Shown in pieces: positions 56,123 through 64,000 of a DNA stretch of 64,000 nucleotides. Every line of letters starts with the position of its first letter. Positions within the stretch are counted from its first letter, which is position 1. The stretch covers positions 496,001 to 560,000 of the forward strand of contig NZ_PHSO01000005.1 of NCBI RefSeq assembly GCF_002870965.1, read 5' to 3'. This stretch comes from Tsuneonella flava (GTDB lineage Bacteria; Pseudomonadota; Alphaproteobacteria; Sphingomonadales; Sphingomonadaceae). The position numbers were made by a program, and so were the translations under genes. Under the pieces are notes generated by a model. That model was not told the origin of the DNA, did not search any database, and saw only the letters and a program-made list of their open reading frames with translations.

Positions 56123-57724
56123 ATGACCAAGCCGACCCCTCGCCTGAAATCCCGCTTTGCCCGCCTGGCACTGGGCGCTGCCGCTGCGTTTGCGCTGGCG
56201 GCCAATGCTGCGCCGCCGACCCCGGCGGATATCTATGGCGATCTGTTCGTCAGAGTGCAGGAAGGGCGGGTGTTCGGAGACAACAAGACATTCGTCGATG
56301 CCGTGCCCACCCGCGCACCGCAGGCGATCATGGCCGATTACAACGCAGCTCCGCCGCGCGATGCGGTCGCGCTCAAGGCGTTCGTGCTGGCGAACTTCAC
56401 TGTGCCGGGGGTCAACGATACCCCGCTCTTGCCGATACGCGATCATATCAAGGCGCTGTGGCCGCAACTTGTGCGTCAGCCCGAACCGGCGGTAGCGGGC
56501 AGTTCGAAGATTCCGCTGCCCGCGCCCTATATCGTGCCGGGCGGTCGTTTCCGCGAAATCTATTACTGGGACAGCTACTTCACTATGCTCGGCCTGCGGG
56601 CTGACGGGGATCAGAAGCTGGTCGAATCGATGCTGGACGATTTCGTCAGTCTGATCGAACGCTATGGGCACATTCCCAATGGCACCCGCACATATTATGT
56701 CAGCCGGTCGCAGCCGCCGTTCTATGGTCTGATGCTCGACCTGCAACAGACCGACGATGCCACGGTTAAGGCGCGGCGGCTGGCGGCGCTGAAAACAGAG
56801 CACGATTTCTGGATGGCGGGCGCACGATGCGCGACCCAGGGCAAGCCATGCGAACGGGTAGTGGCGATGCCCGATGGCACTATGCTCAATCGATATTGGG
56901 ACGGGCGCGACACCCCGCGCGATGAATCCTATGCCGAAGACCGCGCGACCGCGGCGGAAATTCCCAGTCGGCCTGCGCCGCAAGTCTATCGCGATTTGCG
57001 CGCCGCTGCGGAAAGCGGGTGGGATTTCAGTTCGCGCTGGTTTGCCGACGGGCGCACGCTGGCGACGGTTCACACCACCGATATCGTGCCAGTCGATCTC
57101 AACGCGCTGCTCTACGCGATGGAAATTCGCATCGCGGACCAATGCCGGGAAGCGGGCGATACGGCCTGTTCGCGCAAATACCGCAAACAGGCGATCCGCC
57201 GACGGGTGGCAGTTGATACCTACCTGTGGGTGCCGGATGAAAAGCGCTATGCCGACTGGAATGCGGCCTCCGGCAAAGTGACCGCGACGCTTTCCGCCGC
57301 GACGCTCTATCCGCTGTTCGTTGGTATGGCGGGACAGGAACAGGCCGACGATGTGGCGGCGACGACAGAGGCGGAATTGCTGGCGCAAGGCGGGTTGCGG
57401 ACCACGCGTATCCGTTCGGGCCAGCAATGGGATACGCCCAATGGCTGGGCACCGCTGCAATGGATCGCAGTGGATGGGCTGGACCGATATGGCCACGGCG
57501 CACTGGCCCGCACGATTGCCGACCGCTGGCTGCATACCGTTGCCCGGACATATGCCGAAACCGGCAAGATGCTGGAAAAATACGACGTTGAAGAACGTAA
57601 GCCCGGCGGTGGCGGCGAATATCCGCTGCAGGATGGCTTCGGCTGGACCAACGGCATCGCCAGCGCGCTGATGGACCGTTACCCCGATATCGATCCGACG
57701 CAGGACAGTGCCAGCGCGGAATAG
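56123..57724 (+). CDS. treA: Periplasmic alpha,alpha-trehalase (GH37)
   Basis: The start is ATG 56123 with a signal peptide (about 1-30); the protein has 533 residues. The two trehalase signatures are clear: PGGRFREIYYWDSYF (139-153) and QWDTPNGWAPLQW (435-447). The general acid is likely D301 in GWDFSSRWF, and the base glutamate is in MLEKYDVEE. It splits trehalose to two glucose outside the cytoplasm. It is convergent with the TonB receptor at 57829, with a shared terminator between. Confidence 0.93.
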   Translation: MTKPTPRLKSRFARLALGAAAAFALAANAAPPTPADIYGDLFVRVQEGRVFGDNKTFVDAVPTRAPQAIMADYNAAPPRDAVALKAFVLANFTVPGVNDTPLLPIRDHIKALWPQLVRQPEPAVAGSSKIPLPAPYIVPGGRFREIYYWDSYFTMLGLRADGDQKLVESMLDDFVSLIERYGHIPNGTRTYYVSRSQPPFYGLMLDLQQTDDATVKARRLAALKTEHDFWMAGARCATQGKPCERVVAMPDGTMLNRYWDGRDTPRDESYAEDRATAAEIPSRPAPQVYRDLRAAAESGWDFSSRWFADGRTLATVHTTDIVPVDLNALLYAMEIRIADQCREAGDTACSRKYRKQAIRRRVAVDTYLWVPDEKRYADWNAASGKVTATLSAATLYPLFVGMAGQEQADDVAATTEAELLAQGGLRTTRIRSGQQWDTPNGWAPLQWIAVDGLDRYGHGALARTIADRWLHTVARTYAETGKMLEKYDVEERKPGGGGEYPLQDGFGWTNGIASALMDRYPDIDPTQDSASAE

Positions 57725-57772
57725 CCATCTGCCCCGACAAAGCAGGGGTAAATCGCAAAGGCCAAAGCAAAA

Positions 57773-57810
57773 CGGGCCGGCGGATTATCTCCGCCGGCCC
57801 GCTGTTTTTG
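57773..57810. terminator. Bidirectional rho-independent terminator
   Basis: A perfect 12-bp stem (CGGGCCGGCGGA with TCCGCCGGCCCG) has a 5-nt loop. TTTTT follows on the plus side and an A-rich run (AAAGCAAAA) precedes it, giving a T tract for the minus direction. It serves both trehalase and the convergent TonB receptor. Confidence 0.88.
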
Positions 57811-57828
57811 CGCCTCTTCAGACTGCGA

Positions 57829-60228
57829 TCAGAACTTGTACGCAGCGGAGAAGGTGAACGACCGGCCCAGGATCGGTCGGGCGAGGATCGTGCCCGAACC
57901 CTGCGAACCGATGATCCGCGGGTTGCCTTCGGTCAGACCGATTTCGTTGGTCAGGTTGGTGCCGGTCACCCGCAGGTTCAGGCGTTCCATCACATCGACC
58001 GAGATGCCCGCATCGAGCTGATAGAACGACGGCAGCAACTGCTGGTTTTCCGGGTCGGAGAAGCGATCGCCATAGTATTGAACCGTGGCGTACACCGTCG
58101 GCCTGAACCCACCCACTTCGAGTTCGTAGCTCGGGGTTACGCGCCACTGCCACTTCGGCTGGCGCTGCACCCGGTTGCCGGTGTTGTCGATCGTGCCGTT
58201 ACCAGTGAAGAAATCCTGATACGTCGCATCGAGGTAGGTTCCGGCGAAGCCCAGGCTGAAGCCATAGAACGGGCCGACCGAACCATCGACTTCCACGCCG
58301 GTCGCTTCTGCCCCGCCAGAGGCCACTGTCGGGGTCGTGCCGACCAGCTGGACTGATGACAGGCCGGTGAAGTCATTGTGGAACCCGGTGGCATAGAAGC
58401 GGAACATCGGGTTCGAGACTTTCAGACCGCCTTCGACGGTCTTCACAGTGGCGATATCGGTCACGCCTTCGCGCAGGTTATCGAACTGCGGGAAGCTCTT
58501 GCCCTGACTATAGCGAGCGAAGATGCCGATGCCGGGCATGACCTCGAAATTGGCACCGCCCGTGAACGACCAGGCATCGTCGCGATAGCTGATCGGGGTC
58601 TGGGTCGGGCCGAAGGTCGACTCATTGTTGTCGTATAGGGTGTTGGCATTGCCGTCGAGATCGATCGAAACCGGCTGACGGACATAGCCATCGACTGTGT
58701 GCCGCTGCCAGCGCACACCGCCGTCGATCCGCAACTGATCGGTAATCTGCAGTTCGTCGGTGGCGTAGAGCGCGATATCCTGCCCGTCATACGCGGCGTT
58801 CAGGAAATAGGTCGAGCCCTGCATGAACCCGTCGCGGGTGCCGACTGTGCCATCGGCATAGTTGATGTCGATCCGGCGGGCGTTGTTTTGCGCGCTCAGC
58901 ACCATACCGTTGCCGAGGTTCCAGTTATCCCGCGCGTAATAATCGGCATAATAGACACCGGCGGTCAGCTTGTTCGGCCCCATTTCGAACTCGGCGGCGA
59001 AGTCGTTGACGAAGCTGTCGATCCGCTTGTCCACGGTCCAGATGCCGGCCTGCATCACCTGCTGCGTGCCAGCGACTGTGCTGCCATCATCCACATACGT
59101 GAAGGTCGCGCCCGGTGCGGTGGTCGCGCCGGAAACGCCCGCAAGGTAGAGGTTGTCGGCATAGGCCTGCAACGTGGTCGGCGGGCCGGAGGGGACCAGG
59201 CCGACAGTGAAGGTCGTGCCGCCCATATAGCTCATCCGGTCGCGCAGGCGCAGGTTATCGGTAACGCCGACATCGAAATTCGCGCCGACGTTGAACACCT
59301 TGGCCCCGCGGCCACGGGCCAGATCGACATCGTCCCCGTTGTTGAGTGTGGTGTAGCGTACATCGTTGCTGGCGAGCGTGCCGGTGTGTGCGTCGAAGCC
59401 CGCGAATTCGGAAATCTCGTCCCCGTTCTGGGTAACCGGGATCGGCAGCAGCCACTGTCCACGGTCGTTCAGATAGCGGGCATAGAGCAACATCGAGGTG
59501 TCGTTGCTGAAATCGTGGCGCAGGTTCACAGTGAACTGGCCACCTTTTTCCGCATCGAACTGCGGATCGCGTACCCCGGTGCCCTGACGATAGAAGCCAC
59601 CGGCCATAAAGGTGGTGTTTTCGTCGATCGGGCCGGAGACATAGCCATCGGCGCGATACTGGCCATAATCGGTGATGCTACCTTCCAGCATGCCTTCGAA
59701 ATACTGGCCGCCTTCACGCTGCACGAGGTTGACGGTCAGGCCCGGCTGGCCATTCGAAAACAGCGATCCGGTGCCGCCGCGCACCGCTTCAACGCGGGCA
59801 ACGGTGTTGTCGATGCGGATAAGCTGCGAGTTTTCGAGGAACGACAGCGTCGGCGGCGGGAAAATCGGCACGCCGGAGGACTGGAAGGTGACGAACGCAG
59901 CGTCGCCGCCCGAGGGATAGCCACGCACGAAGATGTTCGCGCCGTTCTGCCCGCCAGAGCTTTCGACAGCGACGCCGGGCACCAGCTTCAGCACATCGGC
60001 GGTGCTGGCGGGCGCGGCTTCGGCGATGGCGTCGGCGTTGAGAGAAGTCACCGCGAAGGCAGCATCCTGGCGGCGCATACCTGCACCGGCGGTGCCGACC
60101 ACTACGATTTCATCGCCTGAGCTGGCGATGGTGTCTGCGTCTGTCGACGCAGTATCCTGCGCCATCGCCGGGGCGGCGGACAGCGCCAGCGCAAATGCGC
60201 TCGACGTCAGATAGATTGAAGGTTTCAT
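57829..60228 (-). CDS. TonB-dependent outer-membrane receptor
   Basis: The start is ATG 60228 (MKPSIYLTSSAFALALSAAP) behind AGGAGAACAAGCC, giving 799 residues. A signal peptide ends near AMAQD, the plug begins at GDEIVVVGTAGAGMRRQDA, and the barrel ends with the terminal phenylalanine (FSAAYKF). The longer frame to 60339 is rejected. It is convergent with trehalase, so a trehalose- or oligosaccharide-related import role is possible but unproven. Siderophore uptake is an alternative. Confidence 0.92.
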   Translation of the reverse strand: MKPSIYLTSSAFALALSAAPAMAQDTASTDADTIASSGDEIVVVGTAGAGMRRQDAAFAVTSLNADAIAEAAPASTADVLKLVPGVAVESSGGQNGANIFVRGYPSGGDAAFVTFQSSGVPIFPPPTLSFLENSQLIRIDNTVARVEAVRGGTGSLFSNGQPGLTVNLVQREGGQYFEGMLEGSITDYGQYRADGYVSGPIDENTTFMAGGFYRQGTGVRDPQFDAEKGGQFTVNLRHDFSNDTSMLLYARYLNDRGQWLLPIPVTQNGDEISEFAGFDAHTGTLASNDVRYTTLNNGDDVDLARGRGAKVFNVGANFDVGVTDNLRLRDRMSYMGGTTFTVGLVPSGPPTTLQAYADNLYLAGVSGATTAPGATFTYVDDGSTVAGTQQVMQAGIWTVDKRIDSFVNDFAAEFEMGPNKLTAGVYYADYYARDNWNLGNGMVLSAQNNARRIDINYADGTVGTRDGFMQGSTYFLNAAYDGQDIALYATDELQITDQLRIDGGVRWQRHTVDGYVRQPVSIDLDGNANTLYDNNESTFGPTQTPISYRDDAWSFTGGANFEVMPGIGIFARYSQGKSFPQFDNLREGVTDIATVKTVEGGLKVSNPMFRFYATGFHNDFTGLSSVQLVGTTPTVASGGAEATGVEVDGSVGPFYGFSLGFAGTYLDATYQDFFTGNGTIDNTGNRVQRQPKWQWRVTPSYELEVGGFRPTVYATVQYYGDRFSDPENQQLLPSFYQLDAGISVDVMERLNLRVTGTNLTNEIGLTEGNPRIIGSQGSGTILARPILGRSFTFSAAYKF

Positions 60229-60628
60229 TGGCTTGTTCTCCTGCCTTGAGAATGCATCGCTTGCCGTCGATCCCACCGGATTCGAGATGCGGTTTGAAAT
60301 GGTTTGTAATGGCGGTGAGCGTTCCCCGTCCCCGCGCATCCGACGCGAGACGATTTCAGGGAGCGCAGAGTCCGGGGGCGCTGATACAGCCTAAGTGAGA
60401 GGCTGGTATGGCGTGCCAGACACCGCAGACGTTATAGTTGATTTGCCCATCAAGATTTCTCCACTGGGCGCGAAGTGGGATTCCGTACCTTCGCTGTCAA
60501 GAAAACGGCTGCAACTGCATACGAAACCATCAGTGGCGCGACATAAATGCAACGCCTGTTCGGTCGGTCGGAGTAAATGCTGTTGGATCGATATAATTTT
60601 GTAAAATCAGCAAGATGTGTTGAGGATT
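60229..60628. other. Intergenic region upstream of the TonB receptor
   Basis: These 400 bases hold the receptor's promoter on the minus strand. Small open frames are present but have no resemblance to known proteins. No operator, repeat or RNA is recognised. Confidence 0.5.
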
Positions 60629-61405
60629 CTATCCCCGCGACGCATGGTCCAGCGGCTCGCCGTCGATCGGGTATCCGGCATCTGACGGGATTGCCAGCCA
60701 TGGCCGCCCGTCGCGTTGTTCCATCCACGGTGTGATCGTTCGCACCGGATGGGCCAGAGCATCTGCGCGGCCATCGGCGAAGCTGGAATATTGCGCCAGT
60801 CGTTCGAGATTGCGACGGGTAGGGAAGATAACGCTCAGATCGCCTGCCTCTGCCGCGGCCAGAGCGTCGGCGGCGCTGGTCCAGAACAGATGCGTGTTTT
60901 CGGTTGCGTCGATCTCCACTTCAACTGCACCTGTGCCCAGATCGGCAAGATAGAAGCGGGTATCGAAAACACGCGGCAGGCGTTCGTTTTTGGGATTCCA
61001 CCGGGCAAAGGGGACCAGCGCCTCCAGATCGAGTGTCCAGCCCATAGCGGTCAGCACCGGGGCCAGTTCGCCCTGTTCCAGCAGCAGTGCCCGTGCGCGC
61101 CGTGCATCGGCGGCATCGACCGTCTCGTGCAATCCGATGGCCAGTCCGGTTTCCTCCAGCGTTTCACGCACCGCAGCGATGCGGTGTGCGGTTTCATCCC
61201 GATCGTGATCGCAGCTGAGCGTGTCGGCCAATGCAAAGTCGGCGGGATCGACCCGCCCACCGGGAAAGACCGCTGCGCCGCCCGCGAACGACATCTGGCG
61301 CGCACGGGTAACCATCAGCAATTCCGGCGCGGTGCCCCGGCGGGGATTGCGGAAGACGACGACAGTGGCGGCGGGAATAATGTTCGATGGTGTGGAATCG
61401 TTCAT
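60629..61405 (-). CDS. NUDIX hydrolase
   Basis: The start is ATG 61405 (MNDSTPSNIIPAATVVVFRN), giving 258 residues. The NUDIX box is split by an insert after the first glycines (FPGGRVDPADFALADTLS) and resumes as AAVRETLEETGLAIGL. The family with this extra insert resembles the human NUDT19 / CoA-diphosphatase-like group, which can act on CoA or acyl-CoA; that role is only inferred. A longer frame to 61480 lacks a good start. Confidence 0.85.
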   Translation of the reverse strand: MNDSTPSNIIPAATVVVFRNPRRGTAPELLMVTRARQMSFAGGAAVFPGGRVDPADFALADTLSCDHDRDETAHRIAAVRETLEETGLAIGLHETVDAADARRARALLLEQGELAPVLTAMGWTLDLEALVPFARWNPKNERLPRVFDTRFYLADLGTGAVEVEIDATENTHLFWTSAADALAAAEAGDLSVIFPTRRNLERLAQYSSFADGRADALAHPVRTITPWMEQRDGRPWLAIPSDAGYPIDGEPLDHASRG

Positions 61406-61556
61406 GGCGAATACCTTGGTCCCGCACCGAATGCTTGCCAAGCCCCATCGGCCCGGTGTCGGGCGGATCGCATGCCGCAAAGTGTCGGAAAATTTGACAG
61501 ATGGCTGCTCGGTGAAATTGCCTTAACCATCATGGGGGCCGGAAAACTGCGCTTCG

Positions 61557-61584
61557 TTGAAACTGGCACGGGACATGCTAATAT
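61557..61584 (+). promoter_or_regulatory. Sigma-70-like promoter of the candidate small RNA
   Basis: TTGAAA (61557-61562) and TAATAT (61579-61584) are separated by 16 nt. Transcription would begin near 61591 and run into the terminator at 61659-61692 with no intervening ORF. Confidence 0.55.
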
Positions 61585-61590
61585 AGATGT

Positions 61591-61692
61591 ACCCCAAATG
61601 TTGACTAAGAGGTGGGGCCACAAGTCTCCCGGCCCTGCCTCCCCAAACCCCAGCAAAAAGCCCCGAAGCGGATAGCGCTTCGGGGCTTTTTT
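61591..61692 (+). ncRNA. Candidate small RNA, about 100 nt
   Basis: Downstream of the promoter a 10-bp stem (AGGTGGGGCC at 61610-61619 with GGCCCTGCCT at 61631-61640, including two wobble pairs) closes an 11-nt loop ACAAGTCTCCC. A C-rich single strand (CCCCAAACCCC) and the terminator hairpin with T6 follow. C-rich loops with CUCCC-type motifs are common in alphaproteobacterial regulatory RNAs that pair with ribosome binding sites. The transcript is not proven, and the terminator alone would also serve the grxD gene on the other strand. Confidence 0.5.
61659..61692. terminator. Bidirectional terminator between sRNA and grxD
   Basis: A 12-bp stem (AGCCCCGAAGCG with CGCTTCGGGGCT) closes a 5-nt loop and is followed by T6 on the plus side. 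CAAAAAG precedes the stem, giving a T5 tract for the minus-strand grxD transcript. Confidence 0.9.
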
Positions 61693-61739
61693 CATTCGGT
61701 TGCCCAAAATAGGGCGCCGATAATGGGGTGGTGAGAGGA

Positions 61740-62069
61740 TCAGCTGGCCTTGGCGACCTGCTTTTCATCCAGCATCTGCTGAAGCTCGCCTGCTTCGTAC
61801 ATTTCCATCATGATGTCGCTGCCGCCGACGAATTCGCCCTTCACATAGAGCTGAGGGATCGTGGGCCAGTCGGAAAACGACTTGATACCTTGACGGACTT
61901 CCATGTCCTGCAACACGTCGACACTGTCATATGCGACACCGCAGTGATCGAGGATCGCCACGGCGCGGCTGGAGAAGCCGCACTGGGGAAACAGCGGGGT
62001 TCCTTTCATGAACAGGACGACATCGTTGCCGGAAACGATATCGGAAATACGTGCGTTGACATCGGACAT
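61740..62069 (-). CDS. grxD: Monothiol glutaredoxin, Grx4 family
   Basis: The 109-residue protein carries the CGFS active site as C30-G-F-S ([11 protein letters not shown]), then [20 protein letters not shown] for glutathione and partner contacts. It carries or delivers [2Fe-2S] clusters, often with BolA. The bolA-like gene lies 35 nt upstream in the same direction, and the DUF1476 gene follows the pattern. The terminator at 61659 ends the run. Confidence 0.95.
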   Translation of the reverse strand: MSDVNARISDIVSGNDVVLFMKGTPLFPQCGFSSRAVAILDHCGVAYDSVDVLQDMEVRQGIKSFSDWPTIPQLYVKGEFVGGSDIMMEMYEAGELQQMLDEKQVAKAS

Positions 62070-62104
62070 AATAACGACCTGCGGTTGAATTGCTTTATGC
62101 GATG

Positions 62105-62338
62105 TCAGTTGGGGACGGCGGTGGTGAGTTGCAAGGCGTGGAGCTCGCCGCCCATCCGCCCGCCCAGCGCATCGTACACCAGTTTATGCTGCGCCACGCG
62201 CGTTTTGCCCACGAATGCAGGGCACACGACATGGGCGGCATAGTGATCGCCATCGCCCGCCAGATCGCGAATAGTCACCTCTGCATCGGGCAACGCCGCC
62301 ACGATCAGCCGTTCGATATCTTCCGCCGCCATTGCCAT
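62105..62338 (-). CDS. BolA-family protein
   Basis: The 77-residue protein has the BolA class II fold: [19 protein letters not shown] then [19 protein letters not shown] with the conserved histidine. It typically pairs with Grx4-type glutaredoxins in iron-sulfur handling or as a regulator. It lies between the DUF1476 gene (7-nt gap) and grxD. Confidence 0.92.
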   Translation of the reverse strand: MAMAAEDIERLIVAALPDAEVTIRDLAGDGDHYAAHVVCPAFVGKTRVAQHKLVYDALGGRMGGELHALQLTTAVPN

Positions 62339-62345
62339 GATACGA

Positions 62346-62669
62346 TCAGCTTCCGCTCATCAACTGGCGACGCGCTTCGACAGCCTTTTCTTCCAGCGCG
62401 ACGCGCACGGCGGCTTCGTCCACATCGATGCCCGCACCGGTCAGGTCGCCCAGAACCTTGCGAACGACGTCTTCGTCACCCGCTTCTTCGAAATCGGCCT
62501 GCACCACTGACTTGGCGTAGGAGTCGGCCTCTTCCGGGGTCAGCTTCATCTTTTCCGCCGCCCAGTGGCCGAGCAGCTTGTTGCGCCGCGCGGCAATGCG
62601 GAAAGCGGTTTCTTCGTCGAAGGCGAACTTGCGCTCTTCGCCGCGCTCACGATCGTTGAAATCGGTCAT
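62346..62669 (-). CDS. F1Fo-ATPase inhibitor zeta subunit (DUF1476)
   Basis: The 107-residue protein matches DUF1476 in length and pattern: the N-terminal NDRERGEERKFAFDEETAFR inhibitory segment is followed by a helical bundle. In Paracoccus denitrificans this family is the zeta inhibitor of ATP synthase. It should act on F1 in the cytoplasm. It shares a run with bolA and grxD, a linkage often seen in alphaproteobacteria. Confidence 0.9.
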   Translation of the reverse strand: MTDFNDRERGEERKFAFDEETAFRIAARRNKLLGHWAAEKMKLTPEEADSYAKSVVQADFEEAGDEDVVRKVLGDLTGAGIDVDEAAVRVALEEKAVEARRQLMSGS

Positions 62670-62759
62670 GACTGTCCTCGTGTGTAATTACCTGTCCGCG
62701 CATAGGGGGCAGGCGCGTGGGCGGCAAGCACTCTCAACCGCCCAGGTGCCAATACGGCA

Positions 62760-63758
62760 TTATTCCATCGTCACGACCAGCTTGCCAACGGCCTGCCGGT
62801 TTTCCAGCTTGGCAATCGCTTCGCCGCCGCGTTCGAGAGGAAAAGTCTCGGATACCAGCGGATCGATCCGCCCGTCTTTCAGCATAGCGAACAGTTCATC
62901 CACCTGGGCGCGGAATTTTTCCGGTTCGCGTGCAGTGAACGCGCCCCAGAACACGCCGCAGATGTCACAGCTTTTCAACAGAGTAAGGTTGAGCGGCATC
63001 TTCGCGATGCCCGCCGGGAAGCCGACAACCAGAAAGCGACCTTCCCATGCGATCGCGCGTAGAGCGGGTTCGGAATATTGCCCGCCTACGATATCGTACA
63101 CGATATTGGCACCATCGGGGCCGCAGGCCGCTTTAAAGGCATTGGCCAGATCCTTGCTGGCGGCCTTGTCCATGTCGCCCTTGGGATAGATCACGACATC
63201 GTCGGCCCCGGCCTTCTTCGCGATTTCGCCCTTTTCCGCGCTGGACACCGCGGCGATCACGCGCGCGCCGAATGCTTTGCCCAGTTCCACCGCCGACAGC
63301 CCGACGCCGCCCGCTGCGCCCAGCACCAGCATCGTGTCGCCCGCCTTGATATGGCCGCGATCCTTCAGCCCGTGGATCGTGGTGCCATAGGTCATCATCA
63401 GCGAGGCAGCCTTTTCGTAAGGCACGCCGTCGGGCACGGAGAACATGCGCGCGGCGGGCACGCAGACCTTTTCCGCCAGACCGCCGGTGCCGATCCCGGC
63501 CAGCACTTTATCGCCTACGTTCCAGCCTTCGACCCCTTCGCCGATGGCTTCGATTACACCGGCGATTTCGCCGCCGGGGGCAAAGGGTCGCTCCGGCTTG
63601 AACTGATAGAGGTCGCGGATCATCAGCGTGTCGGGATAATTGATCGCACAGGCTTTCACATCGATCAGAACCTCGCCCTTGCCGGGGGTGGGTGTATCGA
63701 TTTCGTCCAGCGTCAGGGTTTCCGGCCCGCCAACGGCGTGGGTTCTCAGTGCTTTCAT
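62760..63758 (-). CDS. NADPH:quinone oxidoreductase-like (MDR family)
   Basis: The start is ATG 63758 ([19 protein letters not shown]) in an ATGA overlap with leuD, giving 332 residues. The N-terminal GroES-like part holds [12 protein letters not shown], and the Rossmann part has [19 protein letters not shown] for NADPH. The zinc ligands of alcohol dehydrogenases are absent. It reduces quinones or enones; the true substrate is unknown. Confidence 0.9.
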   Translation of the reverse strand: MKALRTHAVGGPETLTLDEIDTPTPGKGEVLIDVKACAINYPDTLMIRDLYQFKPERPFAPGGEIAGVIEAIGEGVEGWNVGDKVLAGIGTGGLAEKVCVPAARMFSVPDGVPYEKAASLMMTYGTTIHGLKDRGHIKAGDTMLVLGAAGGVGLSAVELGKAFGARVIAAVSSAEKGEIAKKAGADDVVIYPKGDMDKAASKDLANAFKAACGPDGANIVYDIVGGQYSEPALRAIAWEGRFLVVGFPAGIAKMPLNLTLLKSCDICGVFWGAFTAREPEKFRAQVDELFAMLKDGRIDPLVSETFPLERGGEAIAKLENRQAVGKLVVTME

Positions 63759-64000
63759 GCGGCTCTCTCCGTTCCGTGGGCGAGCCATGGCATATTGCTG
63801 GCCTGCCTCTTTTCGTATATGTCGATTGCAGCGTCGCGGGCCAGCGTCAGCCCGACTTCGTCCAGTCCTTCCATCAGGCAATGCTTGCGGAACGCATCGA
63901 TTTCGAATGCAAACCGGTCCTGAAACGGAGTGGTGACGACCTGATTTTCAAGGTCGATGGTCACCGGGTCGGACGCGGCGACTTCCAGCAGGCGATCGAT
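63755..64000 (-). CDS. leuD: 3-isopropylmalate dehydratase small subunit, 5' end outside window
   Basis: The minus-strand frame enters from the right edge ([20 protein letters not shown]) and ends at 63755; about 81 C-terminal residues are visible. The stretch [19 protein letters not shown] and [13 protein letters not shown] is typical of LeuD. With LeuC it isomerises isopropylmalate in leucine synthesis. The GTG at 63964 is not the true start. It overlaps the quinone oxidoreductase start by ATGA. Confidence 0.9.
   Translation of the reverse strand: MDRLLEVAASDPVTIDLENQVVTTPFQDRFAFEIDAFRKHCLMEGLDEVGLTLARDAAIDIYEKRQASNMPWLAHGTERAA

Noticed and set aside
55739-57535. Minus-strand frame of 598 codons
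   Set aside because: It is antisense to trehalase and the esterase, which have clear motifs.

Overview
The window is GC-rich DNA from an alphaproteobacterium, most likely a sphingomonad (Erythrobacteraceae or Novosphingobium-like). The grounds are two large TonB-dependent receptors, many small acyl-CoA and SDR enzymes, IS5-family elements, and a house-keeping block of DUF1476 (ATPase inhibitor zeta), BolA, monothiol glutaredoxin, quinone oxidoreductase and leuD. No rRNA, tRNA, CRISPR array or phage gene was seen.

Layout. (1) 1-5.7 kb: a dgcN-like DUF1611 gene (cut by the window edge) with its LysR neighbour, which suggests D-glutamate catabolism; a secreted serine hydrolase; small unknown genes; and a tandem-PilZ protein. 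(2) 5.69-6.53 kb: an IS5-family element inserted exactly between two convergent stop codons. (3) 6.5-40.4 kb: a large catabolic island. It holds an exported arylsulfatase, ferredoxin reductase, an Ltp/SCP-x type thiolase-like protein with a DUF35 partner, cytochrome P450, acyl-CoA ligase, GMC oxidoreductase, TonB receptor, TetR regulator, alpha/beta hydrolase, SDRs, a Rieske oxygenase, four acyl-CoA dehydrogenases, an aldehyde dehydrogenase, a fused double CaiB CoA-transferase, a thiolase, a crotonase, an APH-type kinase, a nitronate-monooxygenase-like flavoprotein and a thiolase-like/crotonase fusion. (4) 40.5-41.0 kb: decayed IS5-family remnants, one of them related to the left-hand IS. (5) 41-43.6 kb: a FixJ-like regulator with a degenerate receiver, and wecC. 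(6) 43.6-53.7 kb: an hppD/VOC operon and a second acyl-CoA set (thiolase, crotonase, alpha-methylacyl-CoA racemase, two acyl-CoA dehydrogenases, thioesterase, hydrolase, dienoyl-CoA-reductase-like SDR). (7) 53.7-64 kb: DUF2721, a periplasmic protein, a lipoprotein esterase, periplasmic trehalase convergent with a TonB receptor, NUDIX, a candidate small RNA, grxD-bolA-zeta, quinone oxidoreductase and leuD.

The main discovery is that a 19-bp palindrome (consensus AATCTAwyGnCATTAGATw) occurs seven times. It lies in front of every transcription unit of region 3, including the TetR gene, and was noticed nowhere else in the window. Region 3 therefore looks like one TetR-controlled regulon lying between related IS sequences. 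Its enzymes read as a route for an oxidised, possibly sulfated, branched or polycyclic substrate such as a steroid or terpenoid: sulfate removal, uptake, P450 and Rieske oxidation, alcohol and aldehyde oxidation, CoA activation, beta-oxidation with heteromeric-type dehydrogenases, retro-aldol-type cleavage, and probably phosphorylation of a 4-hydroxyacyl-CoA. The substrate itself cannot be read from the sequence.
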